A DNA stretch of 64,000 bases from Tricholoma matsutake (GCA_026075535.2 AP026545.1:10664001-10728000); one strand, 5' to 3'. Shown: positions 33,593 to 43,525, counted from the stretch's first letter. Notes: a model not told the origin generated them from the sequence alone. A program made the numbers and translations.

Positions 33593-34600
33593 GACAAAGA
33601 ACGATGGGCTCAAATCCAACGAATCTTGGAGAAGACAAGAAGAGCTGAAAGGGCCCTCCCAAACACCCTAAACCTCCCCAAGGTTGACACTGGAAGGGAG
33701 GCACCCAATGACAGAATGGCACAAATTCGACGCATCGTAGCCAAGACAAGACAGAGGCTCTCTGAGGAGAAAGAGAGAAGCCTTGCCCGAGCCAGATCGG
33801 CTGTGGCAAAAACTAGAGAAAGACTCTCTGAAGAGAAGGAGAGAAACCTTGCCGGAGCACAACTGGCTGTGGCAAAGATGAAGGAAAGGCTTTCCAAAAA
33901 GAAAGTGAAAGAACTCAATTCAGTCCAGAAAGCTGTTGCAAAAACCAAGACCAGGGTTACTCTTAAAGAAGACAGGAACCTTGAAGCAGCAAGACATGCC
34001 ATCGCCAAAACCCAAAAAAAACCAGAAGAAAGAACAACTGGAGAAGGGCAAATACAATGAATGCGACAGGACATGATGAATCTTGCAAAAGATGAAAGAA
34101 CTGCTAACCTCCACAGGGGAGGGAAGCACTGGCAAAAGAAACTCGAAAACAACACCACAAAACAGGACAAACAACCCTCAACAAGAGACTACCCCAACCC
34201 ATGATTATAGGACCCCAGAATATGGTACAATCAGCGCTGAAGTACCTATGCCCAGGGAGACCCCTCAAGCAAAGGTCAAAGAGGTACCGGATGAGGAACT
34301 ACTGGCAGACACAGGCATGGAAATATGAGCAATGGAAGAAACCCATGAACAGGATGCAATGGACACCCTGATCATGTACATATGAGGAGAACCAGTCATC
34401 AGCATATTCAAACAACCGGAAGAACCACCCCTGACCAAGGAACATCGAGAACCAACCCATACATACACACAAAAAATGAACATGATCTCCAGGCTCACAA
34501 AAAGCAAAGACTCCCCATGATATCTGCTCTCGAAGAATGCATGGATCAGAGCAAAGACATCCATTTCCCAACGACTTGCGCATGAACAAGATGAGGGAAA
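33593..34600 (+). pseudogene. Gypsy D linker with coiled coil
   Basis: 33626-34060 encodes three to four repeats of RARSAVAKTRERLSEEKER type, a charged coiled coil between protease and RT. Gypsy E keeps a similar but shorter stretch (LALAQIVAKAREKIALKNK). After it come EVPDEELLADTGMEI and YI*GEPVIS, where the stop at 34383-34385 is TGA and gypsy E has CGA (Arg). Such coiled linkers are unusual in fungal gypsy pol. Role unknown. Confidence 0.6.
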
Positions 34601-35400
34601 AGAGGCCAGCAAGCAAACCCTGGACGACCTACTGCCACCGGAATACCAGAAATACAGACAGGTATTCGAGAAAGCCGCATCTGAACGATTCCCGGAATCA
34701 AGGCCATGGGATCATGCGATTGACTTCTTTGTACTGAAAGATTGCAAAGTCTACCCATTGACACTGAAGGAACAAGAGAAACTCAATGAGTTTCTAGACA
34801 AAAACCTGGAGAAAGGATACATCCGACTGTCAAAATCACCCATGGCATCCCCATTCTTCTTTGTGTCAAAGAAGGACTCCGATGCTCTACGACCCTGCCA
34901 AGACTATCGCTATCTGAATGAAGGAACAATCCGGAACAACTACCCCTTGCCACTGATCGGAGACCTCTTGGACAAGCTGAAAGGAGCAAGATTTTTCATG
35001 AAACTTGATATTTGATGGGGATATCATAACGTACAGATAAAGAAAGGAGATGAGTGGAAGGCAGCATTCAAGACTAACCAAGGGCTATTCAAGCCAATGG
35101 TGATGTTCTTTGGGCTGTGCAACTCACCGGCAACATTCCAGGCCATGATGAACAATCTCTTCCAAGACATGTTAGATGAAGGATGGCTCGTCATCTATAT
35201 GGACAACATCCTGATCTTCTCAAAGACAGAAGAAGAACACCAGATAAGGACCGAAAGGGTCCTTGAATGACTACGACAATGCAATCTCTACCTGAAAATA
35301 GAGAAATGCAAGTTCAATGTGCAAGAAGTCAACTTCTTGGGCATGATCATCAGTCCCAATGAACTTGCAATGGACAACACAAAACCGGCTGGGATCAAGG
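34600..35400 (+). pseudogene. Gypsy D reverse transcriptase
   Basis: [73 protein letters not shown] (TGA at 35013), FGLCNSPATFQAMMNNLFQD. The catalytic box reads VIYMDNILIFSK, so YxDD has become [15 protein letters not shown] has TGA at 35268. Otherwise in one frame, so damage is by point changes. Confidence 0.88.
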
Positions 35401-35990
35401 ACTGGCCCACGCCAAGGACAGTAAAGGATGTAAGATCCTTCCTAGGATTTGGAAATTTCTATTGGAGATTCATCGGACACTTTGTGGATCTGGCCAGACC
35501 ACTAAATGATTTGATGAAGAAGAACCAGAAATTTGAATGGACGAACGACTGCCAGCAGTTGTTCGATGCACTGAAAAGGAAGTTCAATGAAGCCCCAGTA
35601 CTGCTGATGCCAGATGCAATGAAACCATTTGTGGTGGAATCTGACACCTCAGAATTTGCGACAGGCACAGTACTCAGACAACAGGATGCCAACGGAGACT
35701 GGCACCCATGTGAATACATCTCGCATTCTTTCAACAAAGCAGAAAGAAATTACAAGATATACAACAGGGAACTACTGGGAGTAATCCGAGCACTGGAAAC
35801 ATGGAGACACTACCTACAGGGGACGCTGTTCCCTGTGACAGTACTATCTGATCACAAGAACCTGACATACTTCTGTGAGGCACAGAAACTGAACCGATGA
35901 CAGGCTAGATGGAGCATCTACCTGTCACAATTCGACCTGAAGCTACAACACATACCAGGATCTCAAATGGTACAATCTGATGCCCTATCA
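35401..35990 (+). pseudogene. Gypsy D RNase H
   Basis: [20 protein letters not shown] (RT thumb), then [34 protein letters not shown] and [11 protein letters not shown] with all expected acidic residues. A TGA at 35898 (RQARW context) cuts the frame, and SQFDLKLQHIPGSQM..DALSRR follows. Apart from that stop it is intact. Confidence 0.85.
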
Positions 35991-36199
35991 AGGAGAGCAG
36001 ATCATATAGCTGAAGAAGACACTGATAACAAGGACAAGACCATCCTCACAGATGAATTATTCATGAAAACGATCAATGCTGAACTCCAGGGAGCCCTGAT
36101 CTCAGCAATAATGAAGGACGACCTTGTAAATGATGCTTTACAAGCCATGGAGAACAATGGAACTCCCCCAATCAAATCTGCATTGGAGGACTGGAAATT

Positions 36200-37178
36200 C
36201 GAAGACAGCCTGCTCTTTTTCAAAGACAGATGCTACGTGCCACAGGACAAAACCCTCCGCTGAGCGATCATATGGAAATACCATGATAGCATCACGACAG
36301 GGCACCCTGGACAATGGCAGATGATCGAACTGATCTGACGAAACTACTGGTGGCCAGGAATGGCCAACTTCATAAAGAAGTATGTCGAAGGCTGTGCGAA
36401 GTGCCAGAAAATGAAGATCAACACACACCCGATGACCCCACCACTGACACTGATATCATCCGATGCCAGCAGACCATTCGAGCTGGTAATGACAGATTTT
36501 ATTATGGACTTGCCCATAATAAATGGATTTGACTCAATCATGGTCGTGGTAGACCATGGTCTTACAAAGGGGGTAATTTTTATCCCTTGTGCGAGGACGA
36601 TTGATGCACTTGGCACCACAGACCTTTACCTGTGCCATGTATACACAAGATTTGGACTCCCCAGAAGAATCATCTCAGACAGAGACCCTCAATTTGCATC
36701 CAAACCCTTCCGAGAACTCGGACAACTGCTCAGAATCAAGTTATCCATGAGCACCGCCTATCACCCCCAGACCAACGGAGAAACAGAGCGAGTAAACCAA
36801 GAGCTGGAAGTTTACCTCCACATGTTCTGTTTGAACAAACCAGAAGATTGGGAGTGTTATCTCCCAACAGCAGAATTCATGCATAACCAGAAGATGCACT
36901 CCACAGTAAAACATTTGCCATTTTACTTGATGATGGGATATCAACCATGTGCTATCCCCACCCCTTACGAAAAAATGAACGTGCCAGCTGCCAAACAGAG
37001 AATCCAAGAACTTCTCTCTGTGAGGAGGGAAGCTCTTGCTGCACACGAACTGGCCAGACAGGCTATGGCTGCCCAAACAAAAGGGCGATATGAACCATTC
37101 AAGGTTGGAGCCCAAGTATGGCTTGACTCCAAGAACCTGAAGATTGGCTACCCAACAAGAAAATTGGTGCCAAAATGA
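36200..37178 (+). pseudogene. Gypsy D integrase
   Basis: HHCC end (HDSITTGHPGQWQM .. CAKCQKMK). The core has catalytic residues in MTDFIMDLP, ISDRDPQFASKPF and NGETERVNQELEVYL, so D, D and E are intact over 270 codons (36360-37178). TGA codons at 36261, 36336 and 37176 replace Arg codons. The C-terminal GYPTRKLVPK..EGPFMI continues after the last stop. Confidence 0.88.
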
Positions 37179-37523
37179 GAAGGGCCCTTCATGATCAAAG
37201 ATGCCTTATCAAGAACAACATACCAATTGAAACTGCCGCCGAGATGGAAGATCCACCTGGTATTCCATGCGGCTTTACTCACGCAATACCATGAGAATGA
37301 CACTCATGGATGAAACTTCCTGACTCCACCACCCGACCTCATGGAAGGAGAGAATGAATATGAAGTGGAAGCAATCATCATGCACAAGAAGCACAGCAAG
37401 ACACACTGCTACCTTGTGAAATGGATTGACTACCCTACATCAGAAAACACATCAGAACCTGAATCAAACCTGAAGAATGCCCCTGAGATCCTGATGGCAT
37501 ATAAGAAGAGGTACCACCTCTGA
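37179..37523 (+). pseudogene. Gypsy D chromodomain
   Basis: PPRWKIHLVFHAALLT then EYEVEAIIMHKKHSKTHCYL with VKWIDYPTSENTSEPE. This is the chromodomain fold words, but the Trp of NTWEPE is Ser. A TGA at 37311 precedes it. In chromoviruses this domain directs integration to heterochromatin marks. Confidence 0.8.
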
Positions 37524-37621
37524 TGAAACCCTGAACCCCCCTCCCCCCCTTCTTCCCACTATGACACTCCCCAAAAATGCCTGCTGAACAACAATTCACC
37601 TGAGAATACCTATGAAACTGA

Positions 37622-37915
37622 TTGAACACTGACGCCCTTCATGTTCACCTCGCCCACGACCCACCAAAATACCATCTTGCCAGGATGTGCTTCTACTATG
37701 TGAGCACAATTAAACAAATGGAACAAAATCTAGAAGAAGTGATGAATGATGCAGATGCCCTGGGGATCGAACAGACAATCCAGGAGATGATTGCACCATG
37801 GTCAGACAGACCAAGATTAGCTGAGGAGAGACCTCACACCCCCTTAGATCGACACAGACAACCACTGACCTCGCTCTTGCCATTCAGCGAGCAGAGTGAC
37901 AGAGATGAACAATGA
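37622..37915 (+). CDS. Gypsy D accessory ORF 1, after integrase
   Basis: 97 codons: VHLAHDPPKYHLARMCFYYV, a Met/Glu-rich helix, then PWSDRPRLAEERPHTPLDRH. No known domain was recognised. It lies where simple chromoviruses have their 3' untranslated region, and is followed within 30 bases by the CCHC ORF. Could be part of one spliced product with it. Confidence 0.4.
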   Translation: MNTDALHVHLAHDPPKYHLARMCFYYVSTIKQMEQNLEEVMNDADALGIEQTIQEMIAPWSDRPRLAEERPHTPLDRHRQPLTSLLPFSEQSDRDEQ

Positions 37916-37942
37916 GCTCCCTCTGGAGGCTCCTCCCGTTCT

Positions 37943-38302
37943 ATGAAGAACTTGAAGATCGTGCCTAGGGCACCCAAAATAATTGATCTGACCACCCCCA
38001 AACCCGAACTGAAGACCACCCAACTGCCTTGGTCTCCCCCACACATGAGACATGCCAGATGTTTCATCTGCCAACAGATAGGCCACTTTGGCCTGATTTG
38101 CCAACAATATGTTTGCAGGTATTGCAAACAGCGAGGCCCTGGACACTATAGGATGAATTGCCTGGAGAAACCTCAGAAAGATCGAGAGATCGAACAGAGA
38201 GAAGCCGAGCATAGACAGCAGCTCTTCTTTGACTCAGGATATAATGATTTTGATGACAATGCAATGGGAAACATGACAGGAGAACCCTACGGAAGGATTT
38301 AA
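37943..38302 (+). CDS. Gypsy D accessory ORF 2, two CCHC knuckles
   Basis: 120 codons. ARCFICQQIGHFGLICQQ is a CX2CX4HX4C knuckle and VCRYCKQRGPGHYRMNC a second (CX2CX5HX4C), followed by a charged helix and an acidic end. Zinc knuckles normally sit in gag, and this element has a separate one there. The ORF ends 40 bp before the MULE-like insertion. Nucleic-acid binding is likely by family knowledge. Why it is downstream of integrase is unclear. Confidence 0.6.
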   Translation: MKNLKIVPRAPKIIDLTTPKPELKTTQLPWSPPHMRHARCFICQQIGHFGLICQQYVCRYCKQRGPGHYRMNCLEKPQKDREIEQREAEHRQQLFFDSGYNDFDDNAMGNMTGEPYGRI

Positions 38303-38568
38303 AGAGCGAGGCCAAGATGATGGCATGACAAGACAGACCCATGCGAGGTCTTTACACTCCCCCACCTTTCCTAGTGGACTCCGACTGGAGTCTGACTGGA
38401 GTCCGACTGGAGTCCACTGGGACTGGTCACCAGCCAACTGCCTGCAAAGTTGTTTTTTTTCATTTGCTTTTTGTTTTTATAAACTAACTAACCAGTTTCT
38501 TTAGTTTTCTAGGTGATAAACTACTGGTAAGAATGCCACCACCCACAAATGAGCCGACTGGATGGAAT

Positions 38569-38605
38569 GCGGACCCAAATGATGCAGATTGCGTCATTTG
38601 GGCCC
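38569..38605. repeat. Type A palindrome, block IV
   Basis: GGACCCAAATGATGC with GCGTCATTTGGGCC; one mismatch from a full GGGCC palindrome. The donor GTAAGT begins four bases later at 38609. Confidence 0.65.
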
Positions 38606-38608
38606 TAC

Positions 38609-38672
38609 GTAAGTTTTTTTCATTTGCTTTTTGTTTTTATAACCTAACTAACTTGTTTCTTTTGTTTTGTAG
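38609..38672 (+). other. Intron-like segment, block IV
   Basis: GTAAGT donor, TTTTTTTCATTTGC body, CTAACTAAC branch motif at 38644-38652 and TTTTGTAG acceptor; 64 nt. A second copy without a good donor precedes it (about 38452-38511, ends TTTTCTAG). After both acceptors comes a CTACTGGTAA word, also found in block VI. Confidence 0.6.
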
Positions 38673-38712
38673 GTTCTACTCTACTGGTAATGACCGACGG
38701 CCAGATGCGAGA

Positions 38713-39345
38713 CAACCCCACACACCCACCCCACACCTGTGAGCCCCTGCTCATAGGGTGGATCATGAGTGTCACCAGGACCCCCAGAATGCAAAGCAAC
38801 AGGGCCAACGACACACCACCTGCCTCCAGCCCCTTGAGCAACTGCTCGGGGGGTGGATCACGGGTGGAATGGAGGTGACAATGGCGAACGACAACAGGGC
38901 AACGCCGACGCCAACATGGAATGACAGAGATCAACCCAGACCCGATGACACCTGTGCCAGCCCCCTCCTCCCCATCCAAATGGGATGTGAGGGTGTCAAT
39001 AAAGGGTAGGAGATGGCAGAGGGGTAACGGGAGACTTGTGGAGCAGGATACCCACCTGGTAAGCACCCACCTACCCCCTCCCTCGCATGCCACATCACTG
39101 ACCCCTCCCCCCAACCCCTCCAAACTAGGAGACCCACAAAACCGACAACACACCCACCCCACGCCAACGAGCACCTGCTCATCGGGTGGATGGCAGGTAG
39201 ACCAGGGCTACGACGACCACGGCACCCATCCCCATGCCTACAAGCCTCTGCTCGTAGGGTGGATGATGGGTGCAGCTTGCTACAGCGACAGACGCATGCG
39301 AGGAGGGGTGGGTGACCACACCCACCCCAGACCGCATCCCCCAAC
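38713..39345 (+). repeat. Type B hairpins and spacer, block IV
   Basis: Hairpins at 38737-38756 (CTGTGAGCCCCTGCTCATAG), 38833-38850, 39167-39182 and 39238-39257 (CTACAAGC / GCTCGTAG). Each is followed by GGGTGGAT. A CCCATCCAAATGGG word with GATGTGAGGGTGTCAAT is at 38971-39000 and recurs at 49255-49294 and, inverted, 42044-42066. Reading frames here give repeated CEPLLIGW-like peptides that are translations of the hairpin. Confidence 0.6.
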
Positions 39346-39592
39346 CCCCCCTCCCCCGCATTTTGCGTGGGGAGGGGTCTTTATTATTTTTAATTTATCT
39401 CTGCCCCCCCCTCGCACCAAATGCAAGGGGTATATATATTGTAGTACTTATGAATCCCCCCCTCGCGCTGAACACGAGGGGTTTAGTTTTTTATGTACAT
39501 AGTAGTAATCCCCCCCCTCTCGCAAGATGCGAGAGGGGTTTTTTTTTGTTTATTATTATATTATACCCACTCCCTCATGTCCTACACGAGGG
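39346..39592 (+). repeat. Array of five C-rich hairpins
   Basis: Five stem-loops centred near 39360, 39418, 39472, 39526 and 39582, spaced 54-58 bp. For example, CCCCTCTCGCAAGATGCGAG is followed by AGGGG, and CCCCTCGCGCTGAACACGAG by GGG. Each is followed by a T-rich spacer. Stems differ in sequence but remain paired. Confidence 0.65.
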
Positions 39593-39701
39593 ATGTGGTT
39601 AATTAAAAAATTTTGATCTTAATTGTTTGAAAAATGCCTCCTTGAAGAATATGAAAAGTTGAGTCATAAATAAACCTTATATTGATCCCCAATAAATCTC
39701 C

Positions 39702-39780
39702 TGTGGCTGAAGTGGTTGAGCACACTTGTTTGGTTTGTCATGTGATTCCTTATGGTGAGGTCTTGAGTTCAATTCCTGCA
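39702..39780 (+). repeat. tRNA-like sequence in MULE-like element
   Basis: TGGCTGAAGTGG (box A-like, 39704-39715) and GAGTTCAATTCC (box B-like, 39765-39776) at tRNA spacing. No clear acceptor-stem pairing and no CCA context, so probably a tRNA-derived SINE head, not a working tRNA. Another lies at 48585-48655, again next to GACTC-rich DNA. Confidence 0.5.
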
Positions 39781-40072
39781 GTACACAAATTTATTTTGTG
39801 GGTACTTTATGAAATTCACCAAAGTCCGAAGTCCTTTGAGCTCATATCTAATTGACTTATCATTTGGTTGCACTCGGACTCCAGTGGGACTCCACTCGGA
39901 CTCCAGTTGGACTCCAATGGGGGATTGAACTCTACATAACTTAGTGTAGTTCAATTGGACTCCACTCGGACTCCACTCAGACTCCACTTGGACTCCACTC
40001 AGACTCCAGTGGACTCCGGTCAGTCCGGTCGGAGTCCACTAGGACAGGTGGGGGACTGTAAAGTACTGACCC

Positions 40073-40474
40073 ATGCTCACAGGAATTACGATCCTTGCCA
40101 TCATCGTTGGCACGACCCTGGCTGCAGCAGCAGCCCTGACCTTTGCATTTTGCCTCTACACCATCTTCCGAACAGGACCTGAACCCCTGATTACAGACAT
40201 TGAATTCTCCATCCTGCAACGCCCCTCACTGAACCCCCCTTCCAATGACACCACTGACTCCTTGACACCATTGCCTAGGGCAGCACAAACTAGAAGAACC
40301 CAATCATGGTCCGAGTTTGGACATGAATTATTCCTCCACTGCACCCCTCGATCCCGACCCACCCACATATCCAGACCATACCCAATCAGACCGTGGAGGA
40401 GAGATGAAGATTTAGGTCAAAGTGTGGAACTTTTGACCATAGCGGGGGGGGTAATGTTACAATTTTCCTTGTAA
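40073..40474 (+). CDS. Gypsy D accessory ORF 3, one membrane segment
   Basis: 133 codons; the ATG lies within the duplicated GACCCATGC. Residues 2-30 (TGITILAIIVGTTLAAAAAL, then TFAFCLYTIF) form a strong hydrophobic helix, followed by a Pro/Ser/Arg-rich tail. It ends after crossing the polypurine tract (GCGGGGGGGGTAA) into the 3' LTR. A small membrane protein or leader is suggested. It is far too short for a classical env, and no fusion or cleavage motif was looked for beyond this. Confidence 0.45.
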   Translation: MLTGITILAIIVGTTLAAAAALTFAFCLYTIFRTGPEPLITDIEFSILQRPSLNPPSNDTTDSLTPLPRAAQTRRTQSWSEFGHELFLHCTPRSRPTHISRPYPIRPWRRDEDLGQSVELLTIAGGVMLQFSL

Positions 40475-41268
40475 CTCATGGAACCCAACCAACCCAACTG
40501 ACCCAACAATCCCTTCCAGACAGGAGGCACTACCTGATTCATGCCTAGGGCATGTCCTTGACAACAGACACATGCACGATGCATGCTGACTGCATGCATT
40601 TGATCCCCTTCCTGTGGAAAAAACCCTAGATGCATGGTGACTCCATGCACCTGAACCCACTCTCATACATGCTGTGATACAACAGCCCCTTAACATGAGG
40701 TCTGTGATGTCAGACTCTCATGATCGACATGCTGTGCCACAGCATGTCCTTGACATTGGATCCTTGACATTGGATCCTTGACATTGGATCTGTGACATCA
40801 GATGCCTCATGCTAGGCATGAGGCTTATCTTTCATTGTTCCCTGACATGCTGTGCCGCAGCACTCCATGACATCAGACACCTCCTGCAAGGCATGAGGCC
40901 TATTGTTTCTATTCTTACTTGATATGCATCTATCTTTCCGATTGGACGATAAGGACCTCCCTTGTAGTATAAGTACTGCAACTCATAGTAGGGATGTCCT
41001 TAGTTTAGATCTAGGCAATCTACAGCCTTAACTTGCAAGCTCATTCAAAACTACTAAGGAATCCCCTTAGTATGTGAACTCACTTGAAACCACTAAGGAA
41101 GCCCCTTAGTGCATGAACCCAGACAACTCTATGCAGAAGGCCTGCTAGAGGTGTACTATCATCTTACATTGGATGCTCCGAGTAAGACTAGTACCAGACA
41201 ACTCATTGAGGAAGCACCTCATTGGACAACATCGACTAGATTGAGTGGTTGAGGCTTTGCCCTTAACA
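40455..41268 (+). mobile_element. Gypsy D 3' LTR
   Basis: TGTTACAATTTTCC..CCCTTAACA, 814 bp, preceded by a G-rich polypurine tract at 40442-40454. Compared with the 5' LTR it has about 160 extra bases made of palindromes (GACATGCTGTG-CCA-CAGCATGTC-type at 40726-40748) and a threefold TCCTTGACATTGGA (about 40747-40790). Confidence 0.85.
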
Positions 41269-41884
41269 GCTTTAATATCACAGGAAACCGTCTGAGGCAA
41301 AGGGAGAATTGTTCCTGGCCAGAACATCTCAACCTCAGCCTGATAGAACTGAATTAAAAGGGTGATGGTTTTTGCACAATGCATAGCAATCATAGTACAG
41401 TGACCTGCAGGTGAGTATGGTGCTCCAGTATGTTGAGGAGCATCACCAGAGACAACATCTTGAAGGTTCTTTGTTCCATGGCCACTTGACATGCAAGAAC
41501 GCAGGTGAGGAGTATGGTGAACAAGGTCAACCTTGCAACTAAAGGCAAATACCATCTTCAAGGGTTCCTCATTATCATCCACTTCTCAGTGAAGGGAGAT
41601 GTCATAGTGATCATAGATCTTTGAGCACCAAGTGGACTTTGAAGCCTCTGAATAAATGAAGTAATATGGACCTGGCCAGCCTGGAGGGGACATTGGTACT
41701 GACCAACAATCTCCTGGTCAGGTAAGGACCACACCTCGACATCTGTCTTACTAACAATGGTCTTCTTTGCAGCTTGAGCCTTGATAGGAGAGATAAGGAC
41801 AGCTGGCTGCTCAACAGGCTCAGGTGTAGTTGGTCTGGCTCTTCCTGCACCCTGTACAGCTGGGAAGTGTTGACGAGGCATTCT
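41269..41884 (-). pseudogene. hAT transposase, N-terminal part
   Basis: Minus strand. The ATG at 41881 gives a basic/Pro-rich start, then in a shifted frame VFAFSCKVDLVHHTPHLRSC and MSSGHGTKNLQDVVSGD, a BED-type DNA-binding region with the first CxxC degenerate. Next come YQAEVEMFWPGTILPLPQTV and SCDIKA, where gypsy D is inserted. The partner sequence resumes at 30143 with IYAEMLKN. Confidence 0.75.
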
Positions 41885-42360
41885 TACATGCTACAGAGGG
41901 GGGGGGAAGGGAACAAAGAATGGCGAAACACCAACACGATGACCTGCCAGCAATAAGCAGAGTTCAAACCACATTTGGCATGAGTGTTTGACAGACCCAG
42001 CCCAGTGACCATCCCTCGTGTGAGAAGAGCAAGTGTCAATTGGGATTGACACTCTCATCCCCATGAGGCAGTGGTCATGAGTCTATGGCATGCCTTACTG
42101 CACCAGTCCTATGGGTAGACCCACTGTCTCCCGTCAAATCATCCACCAACAGCTCCTGCACCTGAGAAGACCTGCAATTGTGGGTTCCTTTGAATACAGG
42201 AGCTGATAATGATGATGACACCATGTCATCATCAGGGCTGGGTAGCACAGAAGAGGATCCACCCCACAAGCAGTTGCTCATGGGCATGGGTGTCATCTCG
42301 TACTACTAGACTCGTAGGGTAGCAAAGAAAAAGAAAAGACAATGAAAAAATAAACTTACA

Positions 42361-42390
42361 GCCCAAGAGACGTCAACATCTCTTGGGCCC
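42361..42390. repeat. Perfect type A palindrome
   Basis: GCCCAAGAGA and TCTCTTGGGC, 10-bp stem, 8-nt loop, extended by CC. The minus-strand donor GTAAGT (42354-42359) starts one base beyond the arm. Confidence 0.75.
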
Positions 42391-42913
42391 TTTTTGTGCA
42401 CACCTCCTTTCATCATTGTCATCAGCCATAGTTGTGCCCCCTCCCATCATTGGTACCTTGCTGCTTGCATGCCCCCCTCCCATCATCATCTCCCTCCCCC
42501 TTTGTCTCTCTTCCCCCCATCTGTTGACCCTGCGAGCAGGGGCTCTCAGCGGTGCCACCTGCCATTGTGTTTGTTGGTGCCAAATGTGCCTCACTCATTG
42601 TTGCCATGTTGTCATTCATCATCCCCACTGTTTGTTTGTTGCCTCCCCTGTTTGTTCATCTTCCCTGCTCTTTGTTATCCCCCATGTTCATTGCCCTGCT
42701 GTTTGGTGTTCATTCATTGGTGTTTGTTTGTGGGTGTTTGTTTGTTGGTGTTCATCTGTTGGCATTGTCATTTGACGTCCTGGTTCCATCGTCGTCAGCA
42801 CCTCCATCTCCCCCATGAGCAGTGGCTCACAGGTGGGGTGGTGGTGCTGTGATGTGGTGTCGGCCATGGTGTGGTGTTGATGTTGCTGTTTAGGAATGGA
42901 ACCCATTGCCACC

Positions 42914-42933
42914 CTGCAAGCAGAGGCTTGCAG
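42914..42933. repeat. Perfect type B hairpin
   Basis: CTGCAAGC / GCTTGCAG, loop AGAG. Another stem variant that keeps pairing. Confidence 0.75.
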
Positions 42934-43525
42934 CAGTGGTGTAGGGCATAGGGCAGGAGAGGGCATGGGTGTGACGCAGGCAATGTCATAGGCAAACAAA
43001 AAGAAACTAGAGAAGAAAGAGTTAGTAAAAGAAAATAAAATAAATAAAAGAAACATATGCTATGGCCCAAACAACATTGTTCATCATTTGGGCCAGCTTT
43101 GCACTGTGGTGGTGGTGGTGGTGGTGGTGTCCCCTGTCATCATTGCAGTGTTGTCGTGGGCCCGTCATAGCATGAGAGGTGGGCCAGTTGTTGTCATCAA
43201 TAGTAGTTAGTATCTATAAAAAATTGTTAGTGATGAAAAAATGACATGAGAAAAGCAAAAAGAATGTGCATCATCCTCACCCTGTCATCATCATCACCAC
43301 CATTGTCATCCTGCCATCACCATCCTCCCCCTGTCGTCATGGACCTCAGGTGGTCCTGGTCCTGGTCCTTGTTTCCCTGGTCTGGTCCTCATTGATGTTC
43401 AGTCATTCCTGGTCCTGGTTGTCATTGTCATTGTGTCAGGGTGGGGTTCATTGCCATGGTTGGCAACAGCTAGAACTAGTAATTAGTTAGTAACAATACA
43501 ATGAAATGAAATGAAACTTACATAT

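Larger units (their letters stand above)
38345..40067 (+). mobile_element. MULE-like TIR element carrying block IV
   Basis: Terminal inverted repeats: left GAGGTCTTTACACTCCCCCA and on through CCTAGTGGACTCCGAC; right, in reverse complement, AGTACTTTACAGTCCCCCAC and the same continuation, at least 45 bp and extended by GGACTCC repeats. GACCCATGC flanks both ends (38336-38344 and 40068-40076), a 9-bp target duplication typical of Mutator-like elements. It has no transposase. Contents in order: intron-like units and hairpins, five C-rich hairpins, a tRNA-like sequence and GGACTCC repeats. Inserted between gypsy D accessory ORFs. Confidence 0.8.
30144..41268 (+). mobile_element. Gypsy D, 11.1-kb chromovirus in hAT gene
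   Basis: Complete LTR retrotransposon with 5' LTR, gag, protease, RT, RNase H, integrase, chromodomain, extra ORFs and 3' LTR. GCTTT flanks it (30139-30143 and 41269-41273). It carries two later insertions, a solo LTR (32102-33292) and a MULE-like element (38345-40067). Without them it is about 8.2 kb. It belongs to the same family as gypsy E (49345-53033), with close protein similarity in gag and protease. Confidence 0.88.

Noticed and set aside
33610..34170. 186-codon minus-strand frame rich in Phe/Ser/Leu
   Set aside because: It is the exact complement of the coiled-coil linker of gypsy D; the plus frame is supported by gypsy E, the minus one by nothing.
39346..39592. CRISPR array
   Set aside because: Repeats are palindromic, not identical, separated by similar T-rich spacers, and the genome is eukaryotic.
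39346..39592. Bacterial rho-independent terminators
   Set aside because: Hairpin plus T tract fits in form, but the context is a fungal transposon and five in series make no sense as terminators.
38690..39602. Open frames with CEPLLIGW-, YKPLLVGW- and THPHAYKPLL-like peptides
   Set aside because: The shared peptides are produced by the type B DNA hairpin itself in different frames, so similarity between blocks does not show protein homology.
38345..40067. Helitron
   Set aside because: No TC start or CTRR end with a hairpin; instead there are long inverted ends and a 9-bp duplication.
42383..42852. Val/Cys/Pro-rich frames of 130-152 codons suggesting membrane proteins
   Set aside because: Overlapping frames of similar length on block V repeats; hydrophobicity comes from TTG/GTC-rich low-complexity DNA.
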